16,239 nucleotides of DNA from Candidatus Zixiibacteriota bacterium (GTDB lineage Bacteria > Zixibacteria > MSB-5A5 > GN15 > FEB-12), in NCBI GenBank assembly GCA_029932795.1, contig JAOZPL010000010.1:1-16239 (forward strand), written 5' to 3'. Positions 8,055 to 14,888 of this stretch are shown here, in pieces (the first letter of the stretch is position 1; every line of letters begins with the position of its first letter). Both the position numbers and the translations under genes were made by a program. The notes below the pieces were generated by a model. It was given only the letters and a program-made list of their open reading frames with translations. It did no database searches and was not told the DNA's origin.

Positions 8055-9076
8055 GAGTCCTCCCTCTCAGCCACCGGAGGTGCAGCCGGGACAGCCACGT
8101 TCCCCAAAACCACCGCCTGCTGGTGCTGCTCATACTCCAAGCGCACTGATTCGATCATCTTATGGATGAACTCAAAATCCGCTTCGGGGCGCCCCTGCTC
8201 CGGAACAAACCTGGCAAATTTCACCAGATCGGCATGAGTGAGAAAGCTTGCCATCTGATCGAACAGACCGGGTGGCAGAGCGCGTTCACTGAACTGATCT
8301 AGGAATTCCTCGGTGGTCATTTCCAGAACATCCGCCTCGTACATCCGTCCCAGGTACCCTCGCGCGATCTCGGTCAACTCGAAGTAGTATCGCTTATGAT
8401 TTCCAGTCACCGGAAGGTTCTGCTCCTTCAGTCTGGCCAGCTTCTCGAAAGCTATTTCCCAGGGAGGTCGGAGATCCACCAGTTCGGCGACCGATTTTCT
8501 CCTCCGCAGCAACAGCCAGAGAATTATCCCCCCGACCAACAGCAGAAACGCCAAGCCACCCCAGAGATAGTACGGGTTAATGGGGCGCTTGAACTCGTAC
8601 TGCGCCTTGGATGGACGGATATCCAGAGAGTCACCAGCATCTGCAAGCAGCGATTTGACTTTGATCGGCACGGGTTCAGCCAGAAGTACCTTGTGGCTGC
8701 TATCCGGCAGGTTGAAAAGAACCGGCAATGGCGGGATGACATAGTCGCCGGTTGTAAAGGTTGTCAACATGAAGACTGTTTCACTGCGGATACGACCGTC
8801 GGGAAGTTTCTCGGTGATATCCGGCTGATAATCCTTAACGTCAAAAGCACCCAGGTTTGCGCCCAGCGGCGGCGGAACCAACTCATAGGTCGAATCATGA
8901 GTAATAGTCACCCTGTATGTAATCAGGTCACCGATATATATCTCGGCGAGATCAACGGAAGTCTCGATCTCTATTCCGGGCAGAGAGCTGACTGTGTCCG
9001 CTTCGTCCTGGGCGCAAACTGAGGCACCAAGGCCCGAAGCAACAACCAGAATCACGAGTGTTTTCCACAGATACAT
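8051..9076 (-). CDS. Second BatD-like single-pass envelope protein (operon copy before batA)
   Basis: A 341-residue protein if it starts at the ATG at 9076. This start gives a standard signal peptide (MYLWKTLVILVVASGLGASVCA) with a weak GAGAG site. A GTG at 9121, overlapping the previous stop as GTGA, would add 15 polar residues and has no ribosome site. The periplasmic part (about 25-165) is a beta domain with VDLAEIYIGDLITYRVTI, like the first Ig-type unit of BatD. A membrane helix lies at about 169-190, followed by RRRK. The cytoplasmic part (about 206-312) carries LARLK (213), MTTEEFLDQF (253-262) and FLTHADLVKFAR (278-289), aligning with BatD. Proteins in this position, between DUF58 and batA, are often described as DUF4381-like; that label is possible here. 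A Pro/Ala/Val-rich tail ends the protein. Its role is probably structural within the Bat complex. Confidence 0.85.
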   Translation of the reverse strand: MYLWKTLVILVVASGLGASVCAQDEADTVSSLPGIEIETSVDLAEIYIGDLITYRVTITHDSTYELVPPPLGANLGAFDVKDYQPDITEKLPDGRIRSETVFMLTTFTTGDYVIPPLPVLFNLPDSSHKVLLAEPVPIKVKSLLADAGDSLDIRPSKAQYEFKRPINPYYLWGGLAFLLLVGGIILWLLLRRRKSVAELVDLRPPWEIAFEKLARLKEQNLPVTGNHKRYYFELTEIARGYLGRMYEADVLEMTTEEFLDQFSERALPPGLFDQMASFLTHADLVKFARFVPEQGRPEADFEFIHKMIESVRLEYEQHQQAVVLGNVAVPAAPPVAEREDS

Positions 9077-9117
9077 GACGATTCTCTCAGAATAGGTCCG
9101 GCCTCTCAATTCCTGTC

Positions 9118-10050
9118 TCACCAGTTCTGATCGAGAAACTCAACCCTCTCCGCCTTGGCCAGCCGATTGATGTACTCTGTATATGCAACGGCGGCCTTTT
9201 CCTGTTGATAATCCATAAACACGCGCGCCTTGACAGAATCATACGGTGCCTCATTGTAACGGCTGGACTTATTCGCCAGGTAGAAGTTGCGCACGTCCAA
9301 CGTATCCAGCTTTATCTCCGGCATCACCTGGTCAACGATATACTTGTCCACGACCAGACTCCTGACAAACTGCTCCTTCTTCCGCATAATCTCCGGGTCG
9401 CTGGGGTAGTTTTCACGCACCGCCGCCCGGTACAATAGCTCAATACCGACATACTGGTGTGCGAAGTTGATTTTCGCCTCCTGTGTAAGGAACTGTTTCT
9501 GAGTTTCCGGCGGCAATGACTGAATCTGCCGCTCCACCTCTGAACGCCAGACCGGCTGCCCATCAATCCGGGCCACCGGCACATCATCAGGAGACCCTGG
9601 CTGCTCGTCGATATCGGTTGCTGTGGCCAGCTCACGCTTCGCGTCAACGAGGTGGCCTATTTTCTGAAGTGAGGCTACGAGGTTACGAGAGGCTTCCATC
9701 ATGAAAGACCCTTCCGGATCATACACACGGGCCCGCATGTAGTAAGCCGCTGCGTTCTCATAGTCTTTCAGATCTTCGTAGTAGATACGGGCGATCAGGT
9801 AATTGATGTTGGCCTGTTGGGCCTGAGCCAGGCCGGGGAGTGCAAGTATCTCCTTGTATTCGTCTATGGCAGCCCGGAACAGCTTGTTGTCCCGGAGCTC
9901 TCCGGCAACCTGTTTGCGCAGATTCAATTCAACCTCGTTGACAGAACCTTTCGACCCGCAGGACGCCAGACATAAAATGGCCGCGACAGCAAGTATAGCC
10001 GGGCTGGCCCACGGTATTCTTATGTTCTGCGATCTATTGCGTGCTATCAC
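9118..10050 (-). CDS. TPR lipoprotein with SurA/PrsA-like chaperone region lacking a PPIase domain
   Basis: A 310-residue predicted lipoprotein: hydrophobic segment at about 16-30 and lipobox LASC with Cys at 31. Residues about 52-125 look like TPR helices (AIDEYKEILALPG, NYLIARIYYEDLKDYENAAA). From about 157 the pattern is that of the helical N-terminal domain of SurA/PrsA-type foldases: ARIDGQPVWRSEVERQIQSL, then INFAHQYVGIELLYRAAV, DPEIMRKKEQFVRSLVVDKY and LDVRNFYLANKSSRY. In a parvulin protein the PPIase domain would follow. Here about 5 residues later the sequence passes straight to a C-terminal helix (VKARVFMDYQQEKAAVAYTE) and a short beta end (AERVEFLDQNW). It should therefore be a chaperone without isomerase activity. 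The GTG start at 10050 is well supported: GGGGGAGG stands five bases before it, and it overlaps the DUF58 stop as GTGA. Confidence 0.85.
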   Translation of the reverse strand: MIARNRSQNIRIPWASPAILAVAAILCLASCGSKGSVNEVELNLRKQVAGELRDNKLFRAAIDEYKEILALPGLAQAQQANINYLIARIYYEDLKDYENAAAYYMRARVYDPEGSFMMEASRNLVASLQKIGHLVDAKRELATATDIDEQPGSPDDVPVARIDGQPVWRSEVERQIQSLPPETQKQFLTQEAKINFAHQYVGIELLYRAAVRENYPSDPEIMRKKEQFVRSLVVDKYIVDQVMPEIKLDTLDVRNFYLANKSSRYNEAPYDSVKARVFMDYQQEKAAVAYTEYINRLAKAERVEFLDQNW

Positions 10051-10922
10051 AATCGCCTCCCCCTCATTCTAAAGAAGGTAATCAACGGAACGATATACGA
10101 CTCGTCTGTGCGAATCCTTATGAAATCAATATCGCTGAACAGAAAGTCCCGCTTCAGATTTTGGTTATCATCTTCGGCGCGTGCCGCGAATTCCCGACGG
10201 AACTGCCTGGAGCCGGTGTCAACCATGATAATCTCACCCGTCTCTGCATCCTCCAGTTCAATCAGGCCGACATTCTCAAACGAGGATTCTCTTGGGTCAG
10301 TGATCTTGATGGCGATGGCATCATGTTTCCTGTTGGCAATCTGCAGGGGCCGGAGATAACCCTCCGACAGAAAATCGGACACCAGAAAGACGACTGACCT
10401 CCGTTTAATCACCCGGTTGAAATACTCGATAGCACCGGTGACATCCGTGCCCACGCCTCTGGGTCGAAAGTAGAGGATTTCCCGGATAATCCGTAAGACA
10501 TGCCCTCGTCCCTTCTGGGGCGGCACGAACTTCTCAATCCGGTCGCTGAAAATGATCAGGCCTACCTTGTCGTTATTCTTGATGGCGGAAAACGCAAGCA
10601 GGGCACACAACTCGGCCGCGGTATCGCTTTTGAACCGATCACGCGTACCGAAATGCCCCGAGGATGAGGCATCTACCAGCAGTACCACAGACAGCTCCCG
10701 CTCTTCGCGGAACTTCTTGACATACGGGTATCCGGTTCGGGCGGTAACGTTCCAATCAATGAGCCGGATGTCGTCACCCGGTTGATACTGCCGTACCTCC
10801 TCGAATTCCATCCCCTGACCTTTGAAAGTCGAGTGGTATTCACCGGAGAAAAGGTCGTTGACCAGCCGCTTGGTGCGAATCTCGATCCGGCGTATCTTCT
10901 TGAATATCTCCTTTGGTATCAT
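10047..10922 (-). CDS. DUF58-family protein with VWA-like fold
   Basis: A 291-residue cytoplasmic protein with no membrane helix. The DUF58 signature is clear: GMEFEEVRQYQPGDDIRLID (38-57) followed by W57-N-x-x-A-R-T-G and KKFREERE (69-76). Downstream is a VWA-like domain with LLVDASSSG: D84, S86 and S88 match the MIDAS DxSxS. T159 (GVGTDVTGA) and D183 (VSDFLSEG) can supply the remaining ligands. DUF58 proteins are the usual partners of MoxR ATPases and lie next to them in operons, as here: the gene begins 9 bases after the moxR stop. The start ATG at 10922 has only a weak ribosome site (TAGAGCG), so it probably depends on coupling to moxR. Its end overlaps the SurA-like lipoprotein gene by four bases. 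Likely role: cytoplasmic adaptor or substrate linker between MoxR and the membrane Bat proteins. Confidence 0.95.
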   Translation of the reverse strand: MIPKEIFKKIRRIEIRTKRLVNDLFSGEYHSTFKGQGMEFEEVRQYQPGDDIRLIDWNVTARTGYPYVKKFREERELSVVLLVDASSSGHFGTRDRFKSDTAAELCALLAFSAIKNNDKVGLIIFSDRIEKFVPPQKGRGHVLRIIREILYFRPRGVGTDVTGAIEYFNRVIKRRSVVFLVSDFLSEGYLRPLQIANRKHDAIAIKITDPRESSFENVGLIELEDAETGEIIMVDTGSRQFRREFAARAEDDNQNLKRDFLFSDIDFIRIRTDESYIVPLITFFRMRGRRL

Positions 10923-10931
10923 GACCGCGCT

Positions 10932-11921
10932 CTAAGGCACTTCAACGGCATCGAAGACCTTCTTAACTATATCGTCACTGGATACTTCTTCGGCTTCAGC
11001 CTCGTACGTGAGAAGAATACGGTGCCGAAGCACATCGGCGCCGATGGCTTTTATATCCTCCGGAGTAATATAGCCGCGTCCCTTTAGAAAGGCGTGCGCT
11101 TTGGCCGCAAGGTTCAGATATATGGTAGCGCGAGGAGAGGCACCATATGCAATCAGGTCTTTGAGGTCAGCGAGACCATACTTTTCCGGCTCGCGGGTAG
11201 CGAAGACGACATTTACAATATATTCCTTGACCTTTTCGTCAACATAGACCGACCGTACCACCTCACGCGCCCGGATAATATCCTCCGGCGAGATGACTTT
11301 CTCGATATGCACCATCTCCACGGCGGTATTTCGATCCATGATTATCCGTTCCTCGGCCGGATTCGGGTATGTTATCTTTAGCTTCAGCATGAAGCGGTCA
11401 ATTTGGGCTTCCGGCAGCGGATAAGTACCTTCCTGCTCAATCGGATTCTGGGTTGCCAGTACCAGAAAGGGTTCATCAAGCTTGTAGGATGTCTCCCCGA
11501 TCGTAACCTGCCGCTCCTGCATTGCTTCTAACAACGCCGACTGCACTTTAGCCGGGGCGCGGTTGATCTCATCGGCCAGGATGATGTTGGCAAAAATGGG
11601 CCCTTTCTTGACGGTGAACTCAGCCTTCTGTGGATTGTAGATCATAGTTCCGATCAGGTCGGCTGGAAGCAGATCCGGTGTGAACTGCAGGCGCTGAAAC
11701 TTCAGCTGGATGGCGTCGGACAGCGTCTGCACCGAAAGCGTCTTGGCCAGTCCGGGGACGCCCTCGATCAGAATATGTCCGTTGGCAAGAATCCCGATCA
11801 ACTGCCGGTCCACAAGGTAGCGCTGGCCGACAATGACCTCACCGATCTGCCCGGTCAACCGTTCGACAAACGATGACTCCCTCTCGACTGTGGCCTGAAT
11901 CTGTTGAATATCAATATCCAT
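10932..11921 (-). CDS. moxR: MoxR-family AAA+ ATPase
   Basis: A 329-residue cytoplasmic AAA+ ATPase. Walker A is GVPGLAKT (54-61), Walker B IILADE (113-118) followed by INRAPAKVQSALLEAMQE, sensor 1 ATQNP (156-160), and the arginine-bearing EAQIDRF (172-177, R176). The AAA_lid-type C-terminus holds GASPRATIYL near 266. All catalytic elements are present and the length is usual for the family. The start ATG at 11921 is preceded by GGAGG at four bases, and the gene begins 24 bases after the stop of the short BatD-like gene. MoxR proteins are chaperone-like unfoldases that mature or insert metal/cofactor-dependent or membrane complexes, with VWA proteins as adaptors. Here the VWA partners (DUF58, BatA, BatB) follow in the same operon. 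The specific client cannot be deduced. Confidence 0.96.
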   Translation of the reverse strand: MDIDIQQIQATVERESSFVERLTGQIGEVIVGQRYLVDRQLIGILANGHILIEGVPGLAKTLSVQTLSDAIQLKFQRLQFTPDLLPADLIGTMIYNPQKAEFTVKKGPIFANIILADEINRAPAKVQSALLEAMQERQVTIGETSYKLDEPFLVLATQNPIEQEGTYPLPEAQIDRFMLKLKITYPNPAEERIIMDRNTAVEMVHIEKVISPEDIIRAREVVRSVYVDEKVKEYIVNVVFATREPEKYGLADLKDLIAYGASPRATIYLNLAAKAHAFLKGRGYITPEDIKAIGADVLRHRILLTYEAEAEEVSSDDIVKKVFDAVEVP

Positions 11922-11945
11922 CGGTCCTCCACTGATTATATCGGT

Positions 11946-12806
11946 CTACACCTTTTCAAAAAACTCTCGAACCTCTGCCTCCAGACGGATACTTTCCCCC
12001 GGAGCAACCGCCACCGGGCTGAATTTTTCCCGCTCCGCACGCTCCAGCCAGCTGACAATCTTCTCCTTCTGCGCCGGCGCTATGTCAGTCCCATCGAGCG
12101 CTTTGGCAATCTGTTCCGATGACAGGTTCGCCAGCTCAAGACCATATTGAGTCGATAGATACGTTACCAAATGCCTGAACAAACCGGTCTGGAATCTTTT
12201 CAAGTCATTACTAGTTTCTGTCTTGAGCAGGGCCAGATCATCAAGAAACTTATCCCTGGGTGATTTTACAACTTCCTGCGGTCTCCTTCTGCGAATCACC
12301 ACCATGCCAATTACCGAGCCCACCAGAACCACCAGGATAATGCCAATAACCACGTAGACCGAAAATGTATGTCCCTCACCTGAGGATACCACCGGTTTCG
12401 GTTCGGCGATGGTGACCATCATAGCTTCGGTGACAAGTTGACCGGGCAGGCTATCCGGCCAGGTAACGTAAGCTATCTCAATTGGATGAATTATCCCCTG
12501 TCCGGATGATGTCGGTACCAGCGTATACCTGAACTTCTTTGTGGTTACTTCCTTTTCGCCACTTCCGGTGGAACTTACCGATGTCGAGAACTTCCGGACC
12601 TTCAATCCATCGAAATCCGGGCTGAGCGGTCTGTCAAACAGGTAGGCTGACTGCGACCCCGGCCATGTGAGTTCAATTTCAAGATGGACGATCCCCTCAA
12701 ATTCGACCTCGGCTTTATCAATTGACTGAGATACGGAAATCCCACCCGCTTGCGCCGGAATCGCCGTCAGAAGGAGCACGCTCAAAGACAGGAGTCTCTT
12801 TATCAT
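11946..12806 (-). CDS. Short BatD-like single-pass envelope protein, first gene of the operon
   Basis: A 286-residue protein. The start at ATG 12806 gives a good signal peptide (MIKRLLSLSVLLLTAIPAQA, cleavage near AQA-GG). The frame runs back to a TTG at 12854 but the extra 16 residues are polar and unsupported. The ribosome site is weak (GAGG or GGA at non-ideal spacing). The periplasmic part (about 21-147) is a single beta domain (VEFEGIVHLEIELTWPG, TTKKFRYTLVPTSSGQG), like one Ig-type unit of BatD. A membrane helix lies at about 148-171, followed by RRRR. The cytoplasmic helical domain has LALLK (191), LSSEQIAKAL (228-237) and WLERAEREKFSP (253-264), aligning with BatD and the second BatD-like protein with identical motif spacing. 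Being first in the operon and next to moxR, it may be the periplasm-to-cytoplasm link for the ATPase; this is inference. Confidence 0.82.
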   Translation of the reverse strand: MIKRLLSLSVLLLTAIPAQAGGISVSQSIDKAEVEFEGIVHLEIELTWPGSQSAYLFDRPLSPDFDGLKVRKFSTSVSSTGSGEKEVTTKKFRYTLVPTSSGQGIIHPIEIAYVTWPDSLPGQLVTEAMMVTIAEPKPVVSSGEGHTFSVYVVIGIILVVLVGSVIGMVVIRRRRPQEVVKSPRDKFLDDLALLKTETSNDLKRFQTGLFRHLVTYLSTQYGLELANLSSEQIAKALDGTDIAPAQKEKIVSWLERAEREKFSPVAVAPGESIRLEAEVREFFEKV

Positions 12807-12855
12807 TCTGTCATTCCAACCTCTATTTGGTGGTATGCTCCAATCGTGGCCCAAT

Positions 12856-12884
12856 CAAATAACGTCACGCTAACCTCTTGTCAA
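12856..12884 (-). promoter_or_regulatory. Predicted promoter of the ten-gene moxR-bat operon
   Basis: Leftward, a perfect -35 TTGACA (12879-12884) is followed after 17 bases by a weaker -10, TATTTG (12856-12861). Transcription would begin near 12849, giving a leader of about 43 bases before the ATG at 12806. It lies in the 154-base gap between the prenyltransferase gene and the first operon gene. No other plausible promoter was seen within the operon down to batE. The -10 matches consensus at only three positions, so an activator or an alternative -10 is possible. Confidence 0.5.
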
Positions 12885-12960
12885 GTTCTTAGTTAGCAGA
12901 AGCTCCAATGGTCATCATGGGAAGTTATACCAGTCTATCGCTGTTTGGTTTCATACAAGT

Positions 12961-13806
12961 CTAGGCAGCTAGAAAAGCGATTAACCCGAGAGCCATGCCT
13001 GCCTTCAGAGCCAAAGAGCCGATCGACAGCATCCGGGGACTCGGATTTCCCCACAGGAATATCAGGAACGCCAACAGCGGCAGGCTAACGATATATAGAG
13101 TAATCACCTCGTACAATCGTCCATACCAGCCAGTCAGAACGGGGACGATTGTCAGGATGATCAAAACCACAAACAGGCCTATCGAGATCATCAATGATCG
13201 CGATGCGCCCAGGCGAACCGGCAGACTTCTGTAATTGGCACGGCGGTCTCCCTCGATGTCCTGAACATCCTTCACGATCTCCCGCACCAAATGAAAAAAG
13301 AAGGCGAACACGGCCGGGATAAGCGGTCCGGGTAAAGTCACTGCTAAAACAGAATCCACCGCCCAGCCACCGGTCATAAACGTAAGCGCGGCCAGAAGAG
13401 ACACCGTGACATTGCCCAGAAGGGCCATTTTCTTGAGTCTCAGGTTATACAGAAGCAGGAGGGCTATCGCAGTGGCCACGACAACTGTCACTTCCCAGTT
13501 CACCGCCAACGCCAGTATCAGAGCCAGAAGATTGAGTGCAATTGCAAGCCTCAGTGCAAATCCGATAGTCAGCCCCTGTCTGACCAGAACACGAGTGGGG
13601 TGGTTGGTCCGGTCGATTTCGACATCAACGACGTCATTGATGACATTCCCTGCCGCACAGACACAAAACGCTGCCAGCGACGCGACAAAGGGACCGTAGT
13701 AAACAGGAATCAACCACGTCAGATGAGCGCCTATCCAGACGCCCACCATAGCCAGCAGGCAGTTTATGACCCGGATAAGTCTCAGAACATCAAGGATTGG
13801 TCGCAC
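12961..13806 (-). CDS. UbiA-family prenyltransferase, DGGGP-synthase-like
   Basis: A 281-residue integral membrane prenyltransferase with about eight to nine hydrophobic helices. Both Asp-rich motifs are intact: N57-D58-VV-D61-VEI-D65, and D180-VQ-D183-IEG-D187, preceded by R175-E176. These bind Mg-diphosphate of the prenyl donor. The stretch NDVVDVEIDRTNHPTR resembles geranylgeranylglyceryl-phosphate geranylgeranyltransferase and its bacterial homologues more than 4-hydroxybenzoate or heme-O transferases. It could still be a quinone-side-chain or chlorophyll-synthase-like enzyme, and sequence alone does not decide. The start is GTG at 13806: a stop occurs six codons upstream, and the next in-frame ATG is inside the first membrane helix. 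No ribosome site precedes the GTG; a promoter placed so that transcription starts at or next to it suggests a leaderless mRNA. It is probably its own transcription unit, separate from the bat operon. Confidence 0.88.
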   Translation of the reverse strand: MRPILDVLRLIRVINCLLAMVGVWIGAHLTWLIPVYYGPFVASLAAFCVCAAGNVINDVVDVEIDRTNHPTRVLVRQGLTIGFALRLAIALNLLALILALAVNWEVTVVVATAIALLLLYNLRLKKMALLGNVTVSLLAALTFMTGGWAVDSVLAVTLPGPLIPAVFAFFFHLVREIVKDVQDIEGDRRANYRSLPVRLGASRSLMISIGLFVVLIILTIVPVLTGWYGRLYEVITLYIVSLPLLAFLIFLWGNPSPRMLSIGSLALKAGMALGLIAFLAA

Positions 13807-13811
13807 ACAGC

Positions 13812-13840
13812 AGAATATGGGCTATCCGACATCGGGTCAA
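13812..13840 (-). promoter_or_regulatory. Predicted promoter of the UbiA-family gene, leaderless arrangement
   Basis: Leftward, -35 TTGACC (13835-13840; five of six) and -10 TATTCT (13812-13817; four of six) are 17 bases apart. The -10 ends only five bases before the GTG start codon at 13806, so the transcript would begin at or within a base or two of that codon. The absence of any ribosome-binding sequence before the GTG agrees with this. Confidence 0.5.
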
Positions 13841-13870
13841 CGTTTTTGCTGAGGGCTGACTTTCAGACTC

Positions 13871-13960
13871 TGTCATTGCCGCCAAGCGAGCACCAAGCCC
13901 AGCGCCGAACGGCGGAACGCAGCCTACCGGCTGAATCGTAGCGAAGCAGCACCAGTCACT
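13871..13960. repeat. Hairpin-rich intergenic element, possibly a dispersed repeat
   Basis: The 221-base gap between the divergent UbiA-family and CBM9-like genes holds a compact GC-rich block. It contains CGCCG-AA-CGGCG (13903-13914), CAGCC-TACC-GGCTG (13920-13933), and an outer pair CCGCC (13879-13883) with GGCGG (13911-13915). The style (TGTCATTGCC at the edge, AGCGAAGCAGC inside) recalls the short palindromic intergenic repeats scattered in many bacterial genomes. Part of it (13913-13934) resembles 15064-15086 on the far side of the CBM9-like gene. It does not code and has no T-run for a terminator on the right side. Confidence 0.45.
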
Positions 13961-14003
13961 CTCGATTAATCTTTTCATCTCGGTTGGTTGTCATAAATAA
14001 AAA

Positions 14004-14020
14004 CCGGTGGATACCGGAGG
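14004..14020 (+). promoter_or_regulatory. Hairpin overlapping the ribosome site of the CBM9-like lipoprotein gene
   Basis: CCGGT (14004-14008), loop GGAT, then ACCGG (14013-14017) form a perfect five-pair stem. The last two bases are part of the ribosome site GGAGG (14016-14020) serving the ATG at 14028. A competing pairing is possible: CGGTT (13981-13985) with AACCG (14002-14006), which would free the ribosome site. Whether either forms depends on the unknown transcript start. Confidence 0.35.
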
Positions 14021-14027
14021 ATTCCAA

Positions 14028-14888
14028 ATGAGCCATGTTAGTTCTTCCGTGAAAGCGTTAACGGGTCTGATGTCCCTTACTCTTGCCATGTCGATCCTGA
14101 TGACGGGCTGCAAAACTCAGGAAGTCCAGTGCAATTGGTCTGCAACGCCAATACGAATCGACGGCAAGATAGCTGATTGGGCGGACATGCCGGCCGCCTA
14201 TTTTGAGGAAGAAGGAGCGGCATTTGGGATCTGTAACGATTCTAACCACTTTTATATCAACCTTCGTACCAAGGATGCTACACAAGCCAGGATGGTTAGA
14301 ATAACCGGTCTAACCATTTATCTGGATGCTGAAGGGAAAAGAGGCAAAGACTTTTTCATTCGCTTCCGGGGCGGCCCAGTGCTAGAGATGCCCCTCAGGC
14401 AGGGTCGCGGCCGTGACGGCTTCCCTGAGGACAAGCGTCCGGGTATGAGAGAACGCTTTCCCGAAATGGCCACTGATACGTCAAGCCGATTCACCTGCTA
14501 TCAGAAGGGTGTTATCGTGGAAAAACCTATCCATCCTGACGGCTCCGAGGGCCCGTCGGCGGCCTGCGATACTTCAATGGGATTCTACACCTATGAGTTT
14601 AGCATCCCCCTTCAAGGGAGTGTAGTTAGATATTACGGCCTTGGGGCTCAGCCGGGCCAGGTCATTACGATTGGAGCGGAATGGGGCGGTCTTGAGAATC
14701 TCCGCGACAGAAACCGTATGCAAGGTGGCCCTCGCGGCGGCCCCCCAGCGATGGAGCCGGGCAGTGGTCGCGGCGGTATGGGCGGTGGTCGCAGTGGCTC
14801 ACGCCCGTCTGGCATGCAACGGCCAGAAAAACAGGAGGTGTGGGTGAAAATCCAACTGGCCGTACCACCGACGGAACTGAGCGAATAG
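14028..14888 (+). CDS. CBM9-like lipoprotein with Gly/Arg/Pro-rich insert
   Basis: A 286-residue predicted lipoprotein and the only complete rightward gene in the window. The start at 14028 has GGAGG seven bases upstream; a start at 14007 would lie before this site. The N-terminal signal ends in LMTGC with lipidated Cys at residue 28; Met at -3 is slightly unusual. From about residue 38 the pattern TPIRIDGKIADWADMPAAYF, then NDSNHFYINLRTKD and GLTIYLDAEGKRGKDF, is typical of CBM9-like (DOMON-like) beta-sandwich domains, which bind sugars or heme in other proteins. The sandwich seems interrupted: after AEWGGLENLRDRNR comes a 30-40-residue tract rich in Gly, Arg, Pro and Met (about 229-266) before a final strand, QEVWVKIQLAV. 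A second charged loop, rich in Arg, Gly and Pro, lies at about 125-145. The ligand is unknown. Orientation opposite to all neighbours suggests independent control. Confidence 0.82.
   Translation: MSHVSSSVKALTGLMSLTLAMSILMTGCKTQEVQCNWSATPIRIDGKIADWADMPAAYFEEEGAAFGICNDSNHFYINLRTKDATQARMVRITGLTIYLDAEGKRGKDFFIRFRGGPVLEMPLRQGRGRDGFPEDKRPGMRERFPEMATDTSSRFTCYQKGVIVEKPIHPDGSEGPSAACDTSMGFYTYEFSIPLQGSVVRYYGLGAQPGQVITIGAEWGGLENLRDRNRMQGGPRGGPPAMEPGSGRGGMGGGRSGSRPSGMQRPEKQEVWVKIQLAVPPTELSE

Noticed and set aside
11935..11940. Perfect TATAAT (leftward) just before moxR, as a possible internal promoter
   Set aside because: No -35 element stands at 16-18 bases (only a T-run), and transcription would start within the moxR ribosome site, leaving almost no leader.
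12807..12854. Extended start of the first operon gene at a TTG
   Set aside because: The added residues are polar and precede a complete signal peptide. The extension has no ribosome site and would overlap the likely transcript start.
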